Positions 26,008-36,711 of a stretch of DNA of 64,000 nucleotides are shown here, in pieces. The notes below the pieces were generated by a model. It was not told where the DNA came from, did not search any database, and saw nothing but the letters and a program-made list of their open reading frames with translations. The stretch spans positions 1,116,001 through 1,180,000 of the forward strand of contig JAGFBZ010000814.1 of NCBI GenBank assembly GCA_018398805.1, given 5' to 3'. Source of the DNA: Hirundichthys speculiger (taxonomy: Eukaryota > Chordata > Actinopteri > Beloniformes > Exocoetidae). Within the stretch, counting starts at the first letter, position 1. The number at the start of each line of letters is the position of its first letter. The position numbers were made by a program, and so were the translations under genes.

Positions 26008-27871
26008 CTAAAAGGAGAATGAAAGCTGAGAGTTATGTTGAAGGAAAATGGAGAAGAGGAATGACGAGAAAAGAGATTAGAAAGAGAAGTTAAGGAGAAG
26101 GAAGAACATTAAAAAAAAAAAAGTGTATAGGGGAAAAAGAAGAGAGTTTGGAAGAGAAAGCAAGACAGGCATTGCAACAGAAGGGACTTCAGAAATATGT
26201 AGTTTCAACAGAAAGGGAAATTGGGAAAAGTTGTGATTGAAAATATCTAGGAAAATAGTTTCAAAGTGTAAAAGAAAAGGGTAGTGTACAAAAGCTACCT
26301 GAGAGAGAAAGCTTGAGATCATGGCCTAAGAAAATAGAATAAGGCTCGTCAATGAGAAGTATCTGATCTCAGCCTTCAGGCTTCAGTGAGAGGAGAGGGG
26401 GGCAAAACAGAGCAACAGATTACCTAATATCTGCAAACCTCCTCTCACTGCCCACGAGCATTACACTCAGCAGGTAATGCTCTAATGCTGTTAAACAATT
26501 AAAATAAAATAATAAAAGCCCAATAATTAATTAAAATTATACAAGGCTGGATACTTCCACTCTGATCAGGGTCTGTTAGTCTGTAAGTTCAGTAAATTTT
26601 ACTGAATTATATACTTTCAGACAAAGGTGATCTCAAACAGAGAGACAGTTGTTTTATGTTGTAATTTCTGAAATGAGTCACTTTAGAAAAATATCCTCTC
26701 AAATACAGAAATATCATTTCTTTCACAAATATGTTCAATTTAAAATGAAATGGTGAGTAGCTATTAAAGACTTCAAACAAGCAAAAGCTGTGGTCTTGAG
26801 ACCAATGGTGAGAGCTTCGAGAGCCTGTGTGACCACGGCTAAGTGGAGTGTCTTTATTCTGAGCAACTTGTTTAACAGATTTGGTTTCTTTCTCCTGGGT
26901 ATCGTTAACAAGCACTCACACTATCAGTTGTCCGTTACTGGATAGCATGACTTTCAATAACATACACATGTACACCAAGCACAGGGAAGCCAATGCCTTC
27001 CTGTACATTTGAACATACACAGAATCACACACAGACAGGAAACTCGTAGAGTATGTGTGTCATGAGAACATCTCAAATGAACCGGTGTTCTCATTAACGC
27101 ATTTTGTGATTGTTCTTCCCTTTTGTTTATTTCAATTCATATGGGGCATATGTGCTGCAGCTTGTTGATTTTTTTTTTTTTCCTTCTGCACAATAACCCT
27201 CACAGCAATATAAATGATAATTTGTCACCTTCAGAGATTGACCGACTGATATCTGAATGGTTGTGTGAAGAACGATCACCTCCAGGCAATGATGCCCCAG
27301 TTACAATGGGGACAAAAGGAGTTACGTCAAACAGGAGAAAACGAGAGAGAAGAGGGAAAAGCTGGTGTGGAAAAGAAAGCATTTAAAGGACTACTGTACA
27401 GAGTGACAAAGGAACAGAGTGACGTGTTTGGAGGTACAAAGCCGAAGAGAGAGAAGAAAACATGAGCAAAGCAACAAAAAAAAAAAACTCGATCTTCATA
27501 TACTTTTTTAGACTTTCCAGAAGGAAGTGATTAATGACAGCTGAAAGGTAAAGGTGACAGCAGGAGCAGCACTGTATGCTGAGGATTTCCCTCCCAGGTT
27601 GCCCTTCAGCAACCAAAGGAAAAGACCTTGCATTAAAAAAACAGCACAATTAAGCCAAGACAGTCAAGACAAGTGAGAAATGAAAAATTAGAAAGACGTA
27701 CGAGTTAAAGAAAAGACTGTTCTTTGCTTTTACGCCACAGATGACCCAACATTACCACAAAAACACAATAAACATTAATACATGGTGGCAAGAAAGCCTA
27801 TTTATTATATAGCAGTAGCCTAAGTCTCTAAAATAAAACCTGCTTGTAGGAATAAGTGAAGTCTTTGTCAC
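26008..27871 (-). other. mfsd3: mfsd3 intron (1.86 kb)
   Basis: GT-AG intron on the minus strand, with donor GTGACA at 27871 and acceptor TTTTAG at 26008. I see no second gene or recognisable element in it. Confidence 0.85.
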
Positions 27872-27981
27872 CTGAATGCTTTCCTCTGCTCTCTGAGTGC
27901 AATACATCATGGTAGTGAAGGTGAGTGTGGTGATGAGACCACCCAGGAAGTGTTGAACACTCATGCTCAGGACTGCCATAC
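27872..27981 (-). CDS. mfsd3: mfsd3 internal coding exon
   Basis: A 110-bp exon. Two bases (GT) finish a Gly codon begun in the upstream exon, then 36 codons run from MAVLSMSVQHFLGG to AEESIQ. The segment QHFLGGLITTLTFTTMM matches the conserved MFSD3 helix (human has the same QHFLGG...TT.TFT.MM spacing) and is predicted helix 10. Acceptor TTTCCTCAG, donor GTGACA. It joins in frame to ATHYS of the last exon. Confidence 0.93.
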
Positions 27982-29207
27982 CTGAGGAAACAAGCAAGGA
28001 AAAAGAATCAAAAGCAGTCAAAAACATCTACGTCCAACACCAGGAAACAAGTTACTCCGTTTCTGACAGAAGAAAAAAAATGTTTTACACTGTTGTCTGC
28101 TTTCTTGGCCCTCTCTCTATTTTATGTAGAAGTCAAAAGCAGAGACATAAAGCAGCAAGAAAAGGTAAGCCGCTGAAACGCAAACCCCCACCCTATCCCC
28201 AAAACACATCCAATATTATCATCTGAGGGGAAGAGGCAAAGCGGAGTTAGTGGGGTAACAGAGGAACCACAGAGCCTGTCACTGTTCCCATGAACACTGA
28301 ATTATTCACTCCAGCCGCCAGAGTTTTTGCAGAATAGGACTCTTCAGTCAGCAAGGCTGGTAGAGTCACACGGATACACCGCCTGATCAGACTGGAAAAG
28401 ATAGGAGCAGAGTGCTATCATGCAATATTGAAAATATGAAACTGAATGTTTTTTCTGTTATTTTTTTCCTTTTCTGAAATCTTTGTTCTGGGTTTTAAAT
28501 GGAAGATGGGGGGGGGGGACTCAACATCTGATTGAAATGAATGGTGTGGATGTGCATCCCAAAGGCAACCTGACAACCATAAATGCTCACATTATAGACT
28601 TGTGCTGTACAATAAACACTAAAAATCTTGCATATATATATATTGGAAGCCACTTGTTTTTCCTCTTGTTGTAAAAATCTTGAGGGATGGTCAAACAGTA
28701 TCTGAAAAATCCACAACCTGTAACACTGGCATTTCCTGAGGTTTGCAGCTGGAAGTTTGCAGTTTGGTTGGGTGTGTTGTTGTTTTATAATTAACAAACT
28801 TGCATAATATTTAAACAATGGTCAAAAAAACCTTTATGGGTGAAAAAAAAAAAAAAAAAAAGCTCACACTGACACATCTATGATCTAAAGCAGTGCATTT
28901 ACATGTACCTGCATATCCTTGTTTGACTTCCTTGAATGAATAAATAAAAATTATATGCATTTACATGTACCTGCATATACTTTTTTTTATTCATTCAAGG
29001 AAGTCAAACAAGGATTTTGTGTGAAGAGCTGTAATGTGTAAAAATAAAAATATACAGCAGAGGGACCATGATGTAGTGCAGTTTTCTGGCCATTTAATTG
29101 GCTGCTTGTGCATCAACTACATCAGAACCCAGAAATAAACGTACAGTGTGGAATTTATTCTGTTGTTGTTAGTTTGTAGACGTTGGCTTTCGGTTTATGA
29201 TCCTCAC
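27982..29207 (-). other. mfsd3: mfsd3 intron (1.23 kb) with rearranged repeat
   Basis: GT-AG intron, with donor GTGAGG at 29207 and acceptor CCTCAG at 27982. Holds a short (TA)n, a 20-A run (28843-28861) and the direct-plus-inverted repeat at 28894-29014. Confidence 0.85.
28894..29014. repeat. Interleaved direct and inverted repeat
   Basis: A 23-bp direct repeat (28894-28916 and 28956-28978) overlaps a perfect 26-bp inverted repeat (28916-28941 and 28989-29014). The segment reads as A, B, then A again, then B reversed. No transposon end is visible, and the pattern fits a replication template switch. Confidence 0.85.
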
Positions 29208-29308
29208 CTTTCAAGAGTGGTGATGGTTCCAGCACAGTGAGCAGTGAACTCTGGAAGACCATGCTGATGGTCCGCAACACAAACACACGTCGCATCAGAG
29301 CCCCAATG
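29208..29308 (-). CDS. mfsd3: mfsd3 internal coding exon
   Basis: A 101-bp exon of one leading base, 33 codons and one trailing base. It reads IGALMRRVFVLRTISMVFQS then SLLTVLEPSPLLK, predicted helix 9 and the loop to helix 10. The leading C completes a Ser codon split from the upstream exon, and the trailing G completes Gly with the downstream exon. Acceptor CCTCAG, donor GTGAGG. This is the least conserved part of the C-terminal half, so assignment rests on phase, position and hydrophobicity as much as on sequence. Confidence 0.88.
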
Positions 29309-31518
29309 CTGAGGAAAGACCAGCAAAAAGAAAGCTTGATATCAGATACTTGATACTCCGAGTTGGTTTAGAGGCTTCCTGTGTTTCTTTTCATGTAACA
29401 CACAACTTTAACCCTAACACACACACACACATCCACGCAAACACACATTTAGACGCGTACATGTGCGCAAGTAAACAAGTTGCCAGTCACTAATTGATTC
29501 CCTGTTAGTGCAAGAAAATCATCCCCCTGTGAGGTTGGTTCATGACGTAATCAATAACCTGAGGAGATCCACAGCATGAGGGAGATAATTAATCACTGTT
29601 AACATCCATATAAATACACAAATACACACAAACATGCACTGACACACACTGCTGCGTGATAATAGGGATTAACAATGCCAATCACTCAGAGGATACCTGC
29701 CACTCAAAGGACTGTGTTTTTTCATGAAATTATTTATGTGTAAAAAAGGTTGTGAGGAAGAAGGGGCCTGTTACACAGAGTAGGATCTAGCACTTAAGAC
29801 ATTAAGTACAAGTAAAATCACTTTAATAGTGTTTTAAATATTTTTTTCAAAGCATAGCCATGAATCCTATTTGCTTAATCATTTTTTTTTTTTTGCACAG
29901 TACATTGCTCTCTCCTCCTTATCCTGTCTGAATTCTCAGCGCAGCCTTTCCGTACCTCTCAATTGGGAACCCAACTCAGCACTATTCTCATGTTAAAGAC
30001 ATTCTTCTCACAGCTGCTCCTTTACCTCCCTTCTCAATGATAGCCTTTCATATCACACACTCTCGAGAGATGCCGGGGTGTGTGTGTGTATGAGAAAGAA
30101 AACCTCCCTGGCTGCCACATCACATGGGCCGGGCCCAGATAAGAATAACCATGTTCTCAGGTTGCCACTGGTGGTTCTAAGGAGGGTCACTCACTGACCA
30201 CTCAGCCATTTCTGATGGCAGGGAAGACAAACCGTCCAACTGAGCTTTTAGGTGCACAGCCCCTCTTCTGTACATGTGAATGGGTGGGTGATAAAAGGTA
30301 GGGTAACAAAAGTGTTCAAGGAACACCGGAAGATAGTGTGCATACAATAATAATAATAAAAAAAAAAAAAAAAAAAAAAAAAAGATATATATATATATAC
30401 TCTGTCTGCACTCTTTCAACATGGCAGCCACTGCCTGCTTTCTGGAAGTCTTGCCTTGGCTAACCTACCCCAGCTGACGAACCATGAAGAGATACAGTTT
30501 GTTGTTATTATTATTATTATTATTATCATCATTGTTATTATCATTATCATTATTATTATTATTATCAGTACTATTTAACATTACTGTTATACAGTTAGTG
30601 ACTAGTTAAACTGAAAACTGGAAAATAACTATGCTAGTCATAGTCTTTGTTTTTTTTGGTGCAATCATATCGCTGTACCATTTTCAGTTGTTTTAATCAA
30701 AACGAAACATATCAAAACATCAACAAAATCCTCTCCCCATAGTCTTAAAATTAGGGATGGGACTTTAATGCGCTAAGTTTGATGAATTAATTGCAAAAAT
30801 AAAATGCATTAAAAAAACACATTATTCGCACCTCAATCAATAAATCAAACTTGATTTGTATAGCACTTTTCATAGAATTTGTGCAAGACAATGTGCTTTA
30901 AAGATTAAAAAAAGTCCCTCCCAACTTCAACCACCAAAACGCATTAAAATGGACTCAAGCACTCACCTAGATATACTTAGACCCCGAGCACTAATTTAAA
31001 TAGCAGAGCAGGAATGGAGGAAACACTGAAGAATGACAATTAAAATATATAAAATGCATAAGTAGGCAATTAAATAAATTAATATTAGAAAAAAATTAAA
31101 TAAATGCCAAATTAACCATAGGGATTATCCCGCTGTGGCGAACCCCGAATAGGGAGCAGCCGAAAGGACAAGAAGAACTAAAAAAATAAATTAATGAATA
31201 GATAAAACATAATACAAATAAACAATAGCAGAAAATGTAGTCAGCATTAAGACAATATAATATAAATTAAACACTAATAAAACTTTATTTATAACATGGC
31301 TGAAATACAAAAGCATAAACCCCCCCAAAAAACATCACATAAAATAATAAGACACTTTTGCCAGAATAGTCACATGGTTCATCCTGAGTTGCATTAAACT
31401 TCCAAGTGTTTTTTTTATGCGCAATTACATTGTAGATTATTATGAATGCATGTTAGCCTGCTAGCTGAGATGTGACACTCAAGTACACTAAAGAAAATCC
31501 AAACTTGGTCCTCCAGAC
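29309..31518 (-). other. mfsd3: Start of the 17.4 kb mfsd3 intron: microsatellites and tails
   Basis: Near-exon part of the intron 29309-46726. Holds poly-A (30359-30383), an ATT-type trinucleotide array (about 30503-30566), a retroposon tail at 30833-30935 and, near 31118-31180, CCGCTGTGGCGAACCCCGAA followed by an AAGGACAAGAAG tail, a motif common at fish SINE/LINE 3' ends. No additional exon seen. Confidence 0.6.
30833..30935. mobile_element. Fish retroposon tail (second copy)
   Basis: Contains AATCAATAAATCAAAC and TTTGTATAGCACTTTTCAT followed by TGTGCTTTAAAG. It is diverged from the copy at 8699-8830 but has the same order of motifs. Confidence 0.5.
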
Positions 31519-31863
31519 CAGGGGTCCCCAACCCCCAGTCCCCGGCCCGGTACCGCTCCGTAGGTCATTTAGTACCAGGCCACAGAGAAAAAATAAATAA
31601 CTTCTATTATTACCATTTGATTTATTATCCAAGTGTAAATGACGTTTTATTTTGAAAAATGACCGGATTTTCCCCATTACATCCGTCTATGACTTACTCT
31701 AGACCAGCCTTTCTCAACCGGGGTGTCGCGGCACACTGGGGTGTTGTCTGACTGCTTCAGGGGTGTCGTCTCCAAAAAATTACCTATTCTGACATTTCAT
31801 ATATAAATATGAAATGTCATTTATATATTTTATATATAAATATATGAATGCATACATAAATAC

Positions 31864-32973
31864 TAGGGGTGCAACGGTACAGGTGGCTCACGGTACGTTC
31901 CGTACCTCGGTTTTTGTGTCACAGTTTCGGTACGGATTCAGTACAGTTTCAGACCACCCGCTACCCTAAACATGCGATCTCACGATACCCAGTTTGCGCA
32001 AAGCGCAACTCGCATGTCGGCACGTAAAAGAGCGCATCCAAATGGCATAAATATGCGTCCACCTGGTCACATGTGGACGTGCACAAACGGCTCTACCTCT
32101 CGATTACGCATCACCGTATTACTTGCATATGTTTTTATTCTCTTGAGGTCAGAGGATGTCTGGTCAGCAGTTGTGGTGGATGTGAGAATAGTCACGGCCA
32201 GACACGTCAGTCTGTACAGCTGTGGCATGATCTCATTCAGATGTCTGCTGTGGAGGAAACCAAGGAGATCTTTGTGTCTGGTTTCAAGCTGTAAAAGGTT
32301 GGATGCGGGAATTTATTTCTGATATGTCTGAAACTGTTGGTGGTCCAGGAGGGACAGGAACATTAATTGTTTGTGATCTTTAAATGCGCATCCAACGATC
32401 CGTTCTGCAGTATTTTAAAAAGCCCATCATCTGTGCCAAGACGCACAACTGGTAACAACTGGATCTTACGCAGGTAAGATCCGGGTTTAGGGAGGTGGAT
32501 GATTGCGTTCTTTGCGGGGGAACGCCTCTCCCGCTACCCGCTATCCCTTAATAGCGGCTTTAGGAGGTTTGGCGGAAGATCGGACCCACAGACTGTGAAG
32601 TTTCTGTTAACTGTTTTCACTCCCTCGCCGGTGTATTCAACAGCAAAGCCAAAATGCTCCCACACCAGCAATTAAAAAAAGTTTTTCCCAATTTCTCTGC
32701 TACCACTGGCCCTGCCTGCCTGCTTGTTTTTTTTTTGCGTCGATGAGCTGCAGCCAACAGGCCAAAGTGTGATAGGCTGGTCACTGTGAGTGAGCGGAGG
32801 CGAGTGGACATTGACATGCAGTAGCAGGCCTGTTGCCTAAAAGGCATGCACGCTCATGTGCAAGTCCAATGCAAAGTTATTGGAACATAAATAGCGCGGG
32901 ACATAAAAGTGTATTGTCCTGTGCAGGTCGTACCGAACGGTTCGGTATTTTACCGAGTACTGTTGCATCCTTA
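31864..32973. mobile_element. Inner hAT-type element (level 3)
   Basis: Left end TAGGGGTGCAACGGTAC and right end GTACTGTTGCATCCTTA are imperfect inverted repeats of the kind found on fish hATs. The 8-bp duplication ATAAATAC (31856-31863 and 32974-32981) is perfect. Its interior carries a copy of the GCGGGTAGCGGGT repeat family (31949-32573) and no recognisable transposase. Confidence 0.9.
31949..32573. repeat. Copy A of an unassigned GCGGGTAGCGGGT repeat family
   Basis: Starts ACCACCCGCTACCCTAAA and ends GGCGGAAGATCGG. Its right part is the reverse complement of the left arm of copy B (38486-38660), sharing CCGCTACCCGCTAT and GGCTTTAGGAG. Its left part shares ACCACCCGCTACC and GATACC with the right arm of copy B. 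About 400 bp of unrelated-looking sequence lies between. It sits inside the inner hAT. Confidence 0.6.
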
Positions 32974-33154
32974 ATAAATACATACTTTTTGCCTATGAAT
33001 GAATAAATAAGGTACATAATTGGACATGAAATGAGTAATAAAAATATGTCTCACATGCTATTTCCCAATGTCAAAAGTTAACAACGCCAGTACGTGGTCA
33101 GCATAAGGTCAACGTGACCGCGCAGTGAGCTTATGTCGTAATATAATTTAACCG

Positions 33155-33385
33155 TTGGAATTTTATTTTACAGATAGCAAAGAACTTTTCAGCAGCATCA
33201 TGGGTCGTTTTCTAAAAAAAAAAGCCCCACAGGAACGGAACATCACGGAGGAGCCGACTTCTACAAGCGAGCCTTCATCCACCAGCTCTGGATCTGCACC
33301 AAAGGTACCAAAGGTAGTTGCTAGCGATAAGGCTAAAAAGAGGCAATACAAGGATAATGGATGGAAGCCAGCGCATCACGGATGA
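33155..33385 (+). pseudogene. hAT transposase N-terminal fragment
   Basis: A 76-codon frame within the middle hAT. The likely original start is the internal Met of MGRFLKKKAPQ at 33200. A Ser/Thr/Pro-rich linker and the KKRQYKDNGW segment follow, then a stop. The BED finger, dimerisation domain and catalytic core expected of a 500-700 residue hAT transposase are missing. Confidence 0.6.
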
Positions 33386-33914
33386 AAAGAAACTTTCCTG
33401 CTGAGGCCTACTCTGGTGCACTTATAGTGTTCAGGTTATTTATACAAAATAAACAGGACGTATGCATTTACAGTCAGAGTGATGCAGTGTGGTTTTGGAT
33501 TATACTTTACTCTGGGGGTATCGTGAGATTTTATTCACTTTTGAAAGGTGTCTTGACTGAAAAAAGGTTGAGAACAGCTGCTCTAGACACATTACAAGAC
33601 TTCAAGATCTGTGTCTCAGTCACATGGCAAAATGAGTAAAAAACAAACGTCCTCAGAACGTGTCTGCGCAGAGAGGATGTTACCGATGTTCTGTTTTTGG
33701 TGCGATGTTACAAGGATGCTTCTAATGAAGTTGCACGAATACACAGCAGATTAACGTTTATTATGATATATAGAAAATACCAGTTTTTATGCAGGTCGTA
33801 TCATTTTATTTTGTTGTATTTATCTGCGGCATATTTTACAGACCGGTCCGTGAAAACATTATCTCACATTACCGCTCCATGGCACAAAAAAGGTTGGGGA
33901 CCACTGCTCCAGAC

Positions 33915-34523
33915 AACTGTTACAGCCTATATTTTGTTTCGTTTGCCATTTTCAATGGTAGAAATGGCACTTTTATTGTGTTGGTCTATTTATTTTGCCA
34001 AATATGTTTTGTTACCATTTTTAGTGGTCAGGGTTCCCTGGAATTTTCTTAAAATGATGTTTTCCGGACATTGAAAGTGCTTGAGTTCACAAAAAATTCT
34101 TAAAACGTTAAATATAATAGCTCTAGAGACATTTTAAGTTTCCACTAATTTATGAATGTAGTCAACAGATGAAAAATAAACATTTTGTTGTTTAAGTTCA
34201 CATATGTCTACTTATTGAATCTGTCAACCAAATTTTATTTGAATAGAAAAACTTGACTTATTGTGTCAAATATTGCTATTTGATAAAATGCAGTTAATTA
34301 ATTACCAAGCCTCCAATTCATTTGATTATTTTTCTTTAATCGCTTCCCACCAATAATTAAAATTTGTTAAATACAACTTCCTTTGAACAATAACACATGA
34401 CATATAACCCTCTTGTCATTTATTTACCAGAAGCTATGGCCAGTGTTAAGGGGTTATGACATGATATTGACAGGAATCTGACTCCACAAGTACCTTAGTA
34501 ATATTTCCAGATGATAAACTGCC
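33915..34523. other. Intronic sequence without recognisable features
   Basis: AT-rich intron sequence between the hAT nest and the Penelope-like insertion. Nothing recognised. Confidence 0.5.
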
Positions 34524-34616
34524 ACAAATACATAGTCTGTGGATATTCTCATTTATCCAGGTAAGTTCCATTCTCGCAACAATTGAATCATAGGCAACTG
34601 GACTTAGATTTGTCTA

Positions 34617-34656
34617 GAAGACATTTCGCCTCTTATCCAAGCGGCTTCATCAGTTC
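34617..34656 (-). ncRNA. Hammerhead ribozyme motif, minus strand
   Basis: Read on the minus strand: GAA, then the core CTGATGA, a GCC...GGC stem II, the core GAAA, then TGTC with TTC closing on GAA as stem I. The GAAATGTC segment leaves almost no stem III. Such minimal stem III is the documented form in Penelope-like elements, where cleavage is thought to need dimers. Here the second stem III pair would be a T-G wobble. Confidence 0.75.
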
Positions 34657-34929
34657 TTAACGCATCAGTCTGACTAGTCTGCACTAGTCAGACAAACAGT
34701 GGAGTATGACTCTGGTTTTTAACCTCTGTGGAGGTGTGTACCCACCACTTTCTAAAGACAATACTTCGTTAGTGGAGTTTCGATGGACCCTTTGTTTGGG
34801 TCAGGAGAGCCACACCAGTGAAAGGACAGTCGTTAGGGGTGAGAGGGGCCACTGGTAGACAACAGTCGTTAGGCATGAGGTGTGGTTACCAGTAAATGAC
34901 TGTCATTATGTTTCTTTGAGCAACTTGAG

Positions 34930-35400
34930 TTTAGTTTCGGGCAGTCCTTGTTATTCAGTCTCTTAGGAACAGTAGCGAGGGCTGCATTGTAAATGGGAGA
35001 TAGATGGAATCTTAAGCCACCTCCCCTATTTAGAGACGACTTTTCTATTTTAACGTAGATGGATTCTTTTACTCTTCTCTCAAACTATCTGTCCTCTCTG
35101 TCGAAGATTTTCATGTTTTTGTCCTCAAAAGAGTGAGCCTTCTCCTTTATATGAACATAAACAGCAGAAACTGGACCTGAGGAGTTCGCCCTTCTGCGTT
35201 TGTTCAGTGGTTGTTTGGTTTCCCAAATGTATGAGTCTTTGCATTCCTCACTGCATTGGACAGCATTTACCAAATTACTTTTTTGCGTGTGGGGGTACCC
35301 TGTCTTTGAGGTGTACTAGTTTTTGCCTGAGAGTGTTACCTGGTTTGAAACACACAGGAATTTGGTGTTGATTGAAAATTCTCAGACCCCGTTTTTCAGA
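34930..35400 (-). pseudogene. Penelope-like GIY-YIG endonuclease domain, decayed
   Basis: On the minus strand the segments run, in order: FNQHQIPVCFKPGNTLRQKL (near 35370), VNAVQCSEECKDSYIWETKQ (about 35270-35210), then VYVHIKEKAHSFEDKN, DRE, and FERRVKESIYVKIEKSSLNR with GGGL (ending near 34970). These are the cysteine-bearing approach and GIY-YIG nuclease region of fish Penelope-like elements. Defects include a frame break near 35280, YIG changed to YIW, and a TAG after FDREDR where the family has Trp. It cannot encode a working nuclease. Confidence 0.8.
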
Positions 35401-35412
35401 CACCCCGGACAC

Positions 35413-35452
35413 GAACTGATGAAGCCGCTTGGATAATAGGCGAAACGTCTTC
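35413..35452 (+). ncRNA. Hammerhead ribozyme motif, plus strand
   Basis: GAA-CTGATGA, stem II GCC...GGC with a 12-nt loop, then GAAACGTC and TTC. All invariant core bases (CUGAUGA, GAAA, the GUC cleavage triplet) are present. Stem I begins as GAA pairing with TTC, and stem III is at most two pairs. This is the better preserved of the two inverted copies. Confidence 0.8.
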
Positions 35453-35509
35453 TAGAAAAATCTAAGTCCAGTTGCCTATGATTCAATTGTTGCGAGAACA
35501 AATACATAG

Positions 35510-36706
35510 TATTAGCTCACCCATCCAAATTATTGGAATCAGGTGTTCCAATCACTTCCATGGCCACAGATATATAAAATTAAGCACCTAGACATGCAGA
35601 CTGTTCCACAAACATTTGTGTAAGAATGTGTCGCTCTCAGGAGCTCAGTGAATTCCAGCGTGGAACTGTGATAGGATGCCACCTGTGCAACAAATCCAGT
35701 CATGAAATATCCTCCCTCCTAAATATTCCACAGTCAACTGTCAACTGTATTATAAGGAAATTGAAGTGTTTGGGAATGACAGCAACTCACTCACGAAGTG
35801 GTAGGCCATGTAAACTAAAGGAGCGGAGTCAGTTGATGCTGAAGTGCATAGTGGAAAGAACTCACCAACTTTCTGCAGAGTCAATCACTACAGACCTCCA
35901 AACATCATGTGGTCTTCAGATTAGCTCAACAACAGTGCGCAGAGATCTTCATGAATGGGTTTCCATGGTGGAGCAGCTGCATCCAAGCCATACATCACCA
36001 AATGCAATGCAAAGCGTTGGATGCAGTGGTTTAAAGCACACCGCCACTGGACTCTAGAGCAGTAGAGGAACGTTCTCTGGAGTGATTAATCACGCTTCTC
36101 CATCTGGCAATCTAATGGAAGAGTCTTGGTTTGGTGGTTGCCAGGAGAACGGTACTTGTCTGACTGAATATGCCAAGTGTAAAGTTTGGTGGAGGGGGGA
36201 TTATGGTGTGGGGTTGTTTTTCAGGAGCTGGGCTTGGCCCCTTAGTTCCAGTTAAAGGAACTCTGAATGCTTCAGTATACCAAGACATTTTGGACAATTC
36301 CATGCTCCCAACTTTGTGGGAACAGTTTGGAGCTGGACCCTTCCTCTTCCAACATGACTGTGCAACAGTGCACAAAGCAAAGTCCATAAAGACATGGATA
36401 GCAGAGTCTGATGTGGATGAACTTGACTGGCCTGCACAGACTCCGGACCTCAACCCAATAGAACACCTTTGGATGAATTAAGAGCAGAGACTGAGAGTCA
36501 GGCCTTCACGGTCAACATCAGTGTGTGACCTCATAAATGCTCTTCGGGAAGAATGGTCAAAATCCCCATAAACACAGCCTTCCTAGAAGAGCTGAAGCTG
36601 TTGTAAGTGCAAAGGGTGGACCCACATCATATTGATTAGGAATGGGATGAACTAACGCTCACGTGTGAGTCAAGGCAGGTGAGACAATACCTTTTGCAAT
36701 AGTGTA
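35510..36706 (+). mobile_element. Tc1-like transposon, inactive
   Basis: The inner end GTATTAGCTCACCC at left is related to the reverse complement of the right end (GTATTGTCTCACCTGCC). The left terminus is disrupted by the Penelope-like insertion and no clear TA duplication remains. It carries a full-length but broken transposase on the plus strand. Confidence 0.82.
35626..36590 (+). pseudogene. Tc1-like transposase pseudogene
   Basis: Starts MCRSQELSEFQRGTVIG at 35626. The N-terminal paired-like helix-turn-helix region includes SHEISSLLNIPQSTVNCIIR and the GRP hook SGRPCKL. The frame shifts near 35975. The first catalytic Asp is kept in VLWSD, but the next codon is a stop. From 36170 the catalytic core is clear: [16 protein letters not shown], the second Asp in [13 protein letters not shown] and the third in [11 protein letters not shown]. 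Another frame break follows at 36480. The family is normally about 340 residues. Confidence 0.85.
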
Positions 36707-36711
36707 TTGTG

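Larger units (their letters stand above)
31705..33580 (+). mobile_element. Middle hAT-type element (level 2)
   Basis: Ends are CAGCCTTTCTCAACC at left and GGTTGAGAACAGCTG at right, an imperfect inverted pair. The perfect 8-bp duplication CTCTAGAC lies at 31697-31704 and 33581-33588, within the outer element. On the plus strand near its right end, a frame at 33155-33385 includes MGRFLKKKAPQ and later KKRQYKDNGW. This resembles the start of hAT (Charlie/ZBED5-like) transposases, where a short basic leader is followed by a Lys-Arg-x-Tyr segment. The remainder of the transposase is deleted. Confidence 0.9.
31519..33906. mobile_element. Outer hAT-type element (level 1 of a three-level nest)
   Basis: Left end CAGGGGTCCCCAACC and right end GGTTGGGGACCACTG are inverted at 14 of 15 positions. 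The flanks carry a perfect 8-bp duplication, CTCCAGAC at 31511-31518 and 33907-33914. Without its guest (31705-33580 plus one duplication) the host copy is only about 0.5 kb with no transposase, so it is a non-autonomous derivative. It lies in the large mfsd3 intron. Confidence 0.92.
34536..35497 (-). mobile_element. Penelope-like retroelement, 5'-truncated with inverted terminal repeats
   Basis: The 962-bp insertion is bounded by a 12-bp target duplication, ACAAATACATAG (34524-34535 and 35498-35509). Two 86-bp inverted copies of a terminal repeat (34571-34656 and 35413-35498) flank a decayed GIY-YIG endonuclease segment on the minus strand. Penelope-like elements are known for a C-terminal GIY-YIG domain, repeats in direct or inverted arrangement that carry hammerhead ribozymes, and variable-length target duplications. 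All three are visible here. The reverse transcriptase domain is absent, a common outcome of incomplete reverse transcription. Confidence 0.88.

Noticed and set aside
33697..34074. 125-residue plus-strand frame with hydrophobic stretches
   Set aside because: It crosses the right end and target duplication of the outer hAT element, so it is a chance frame.
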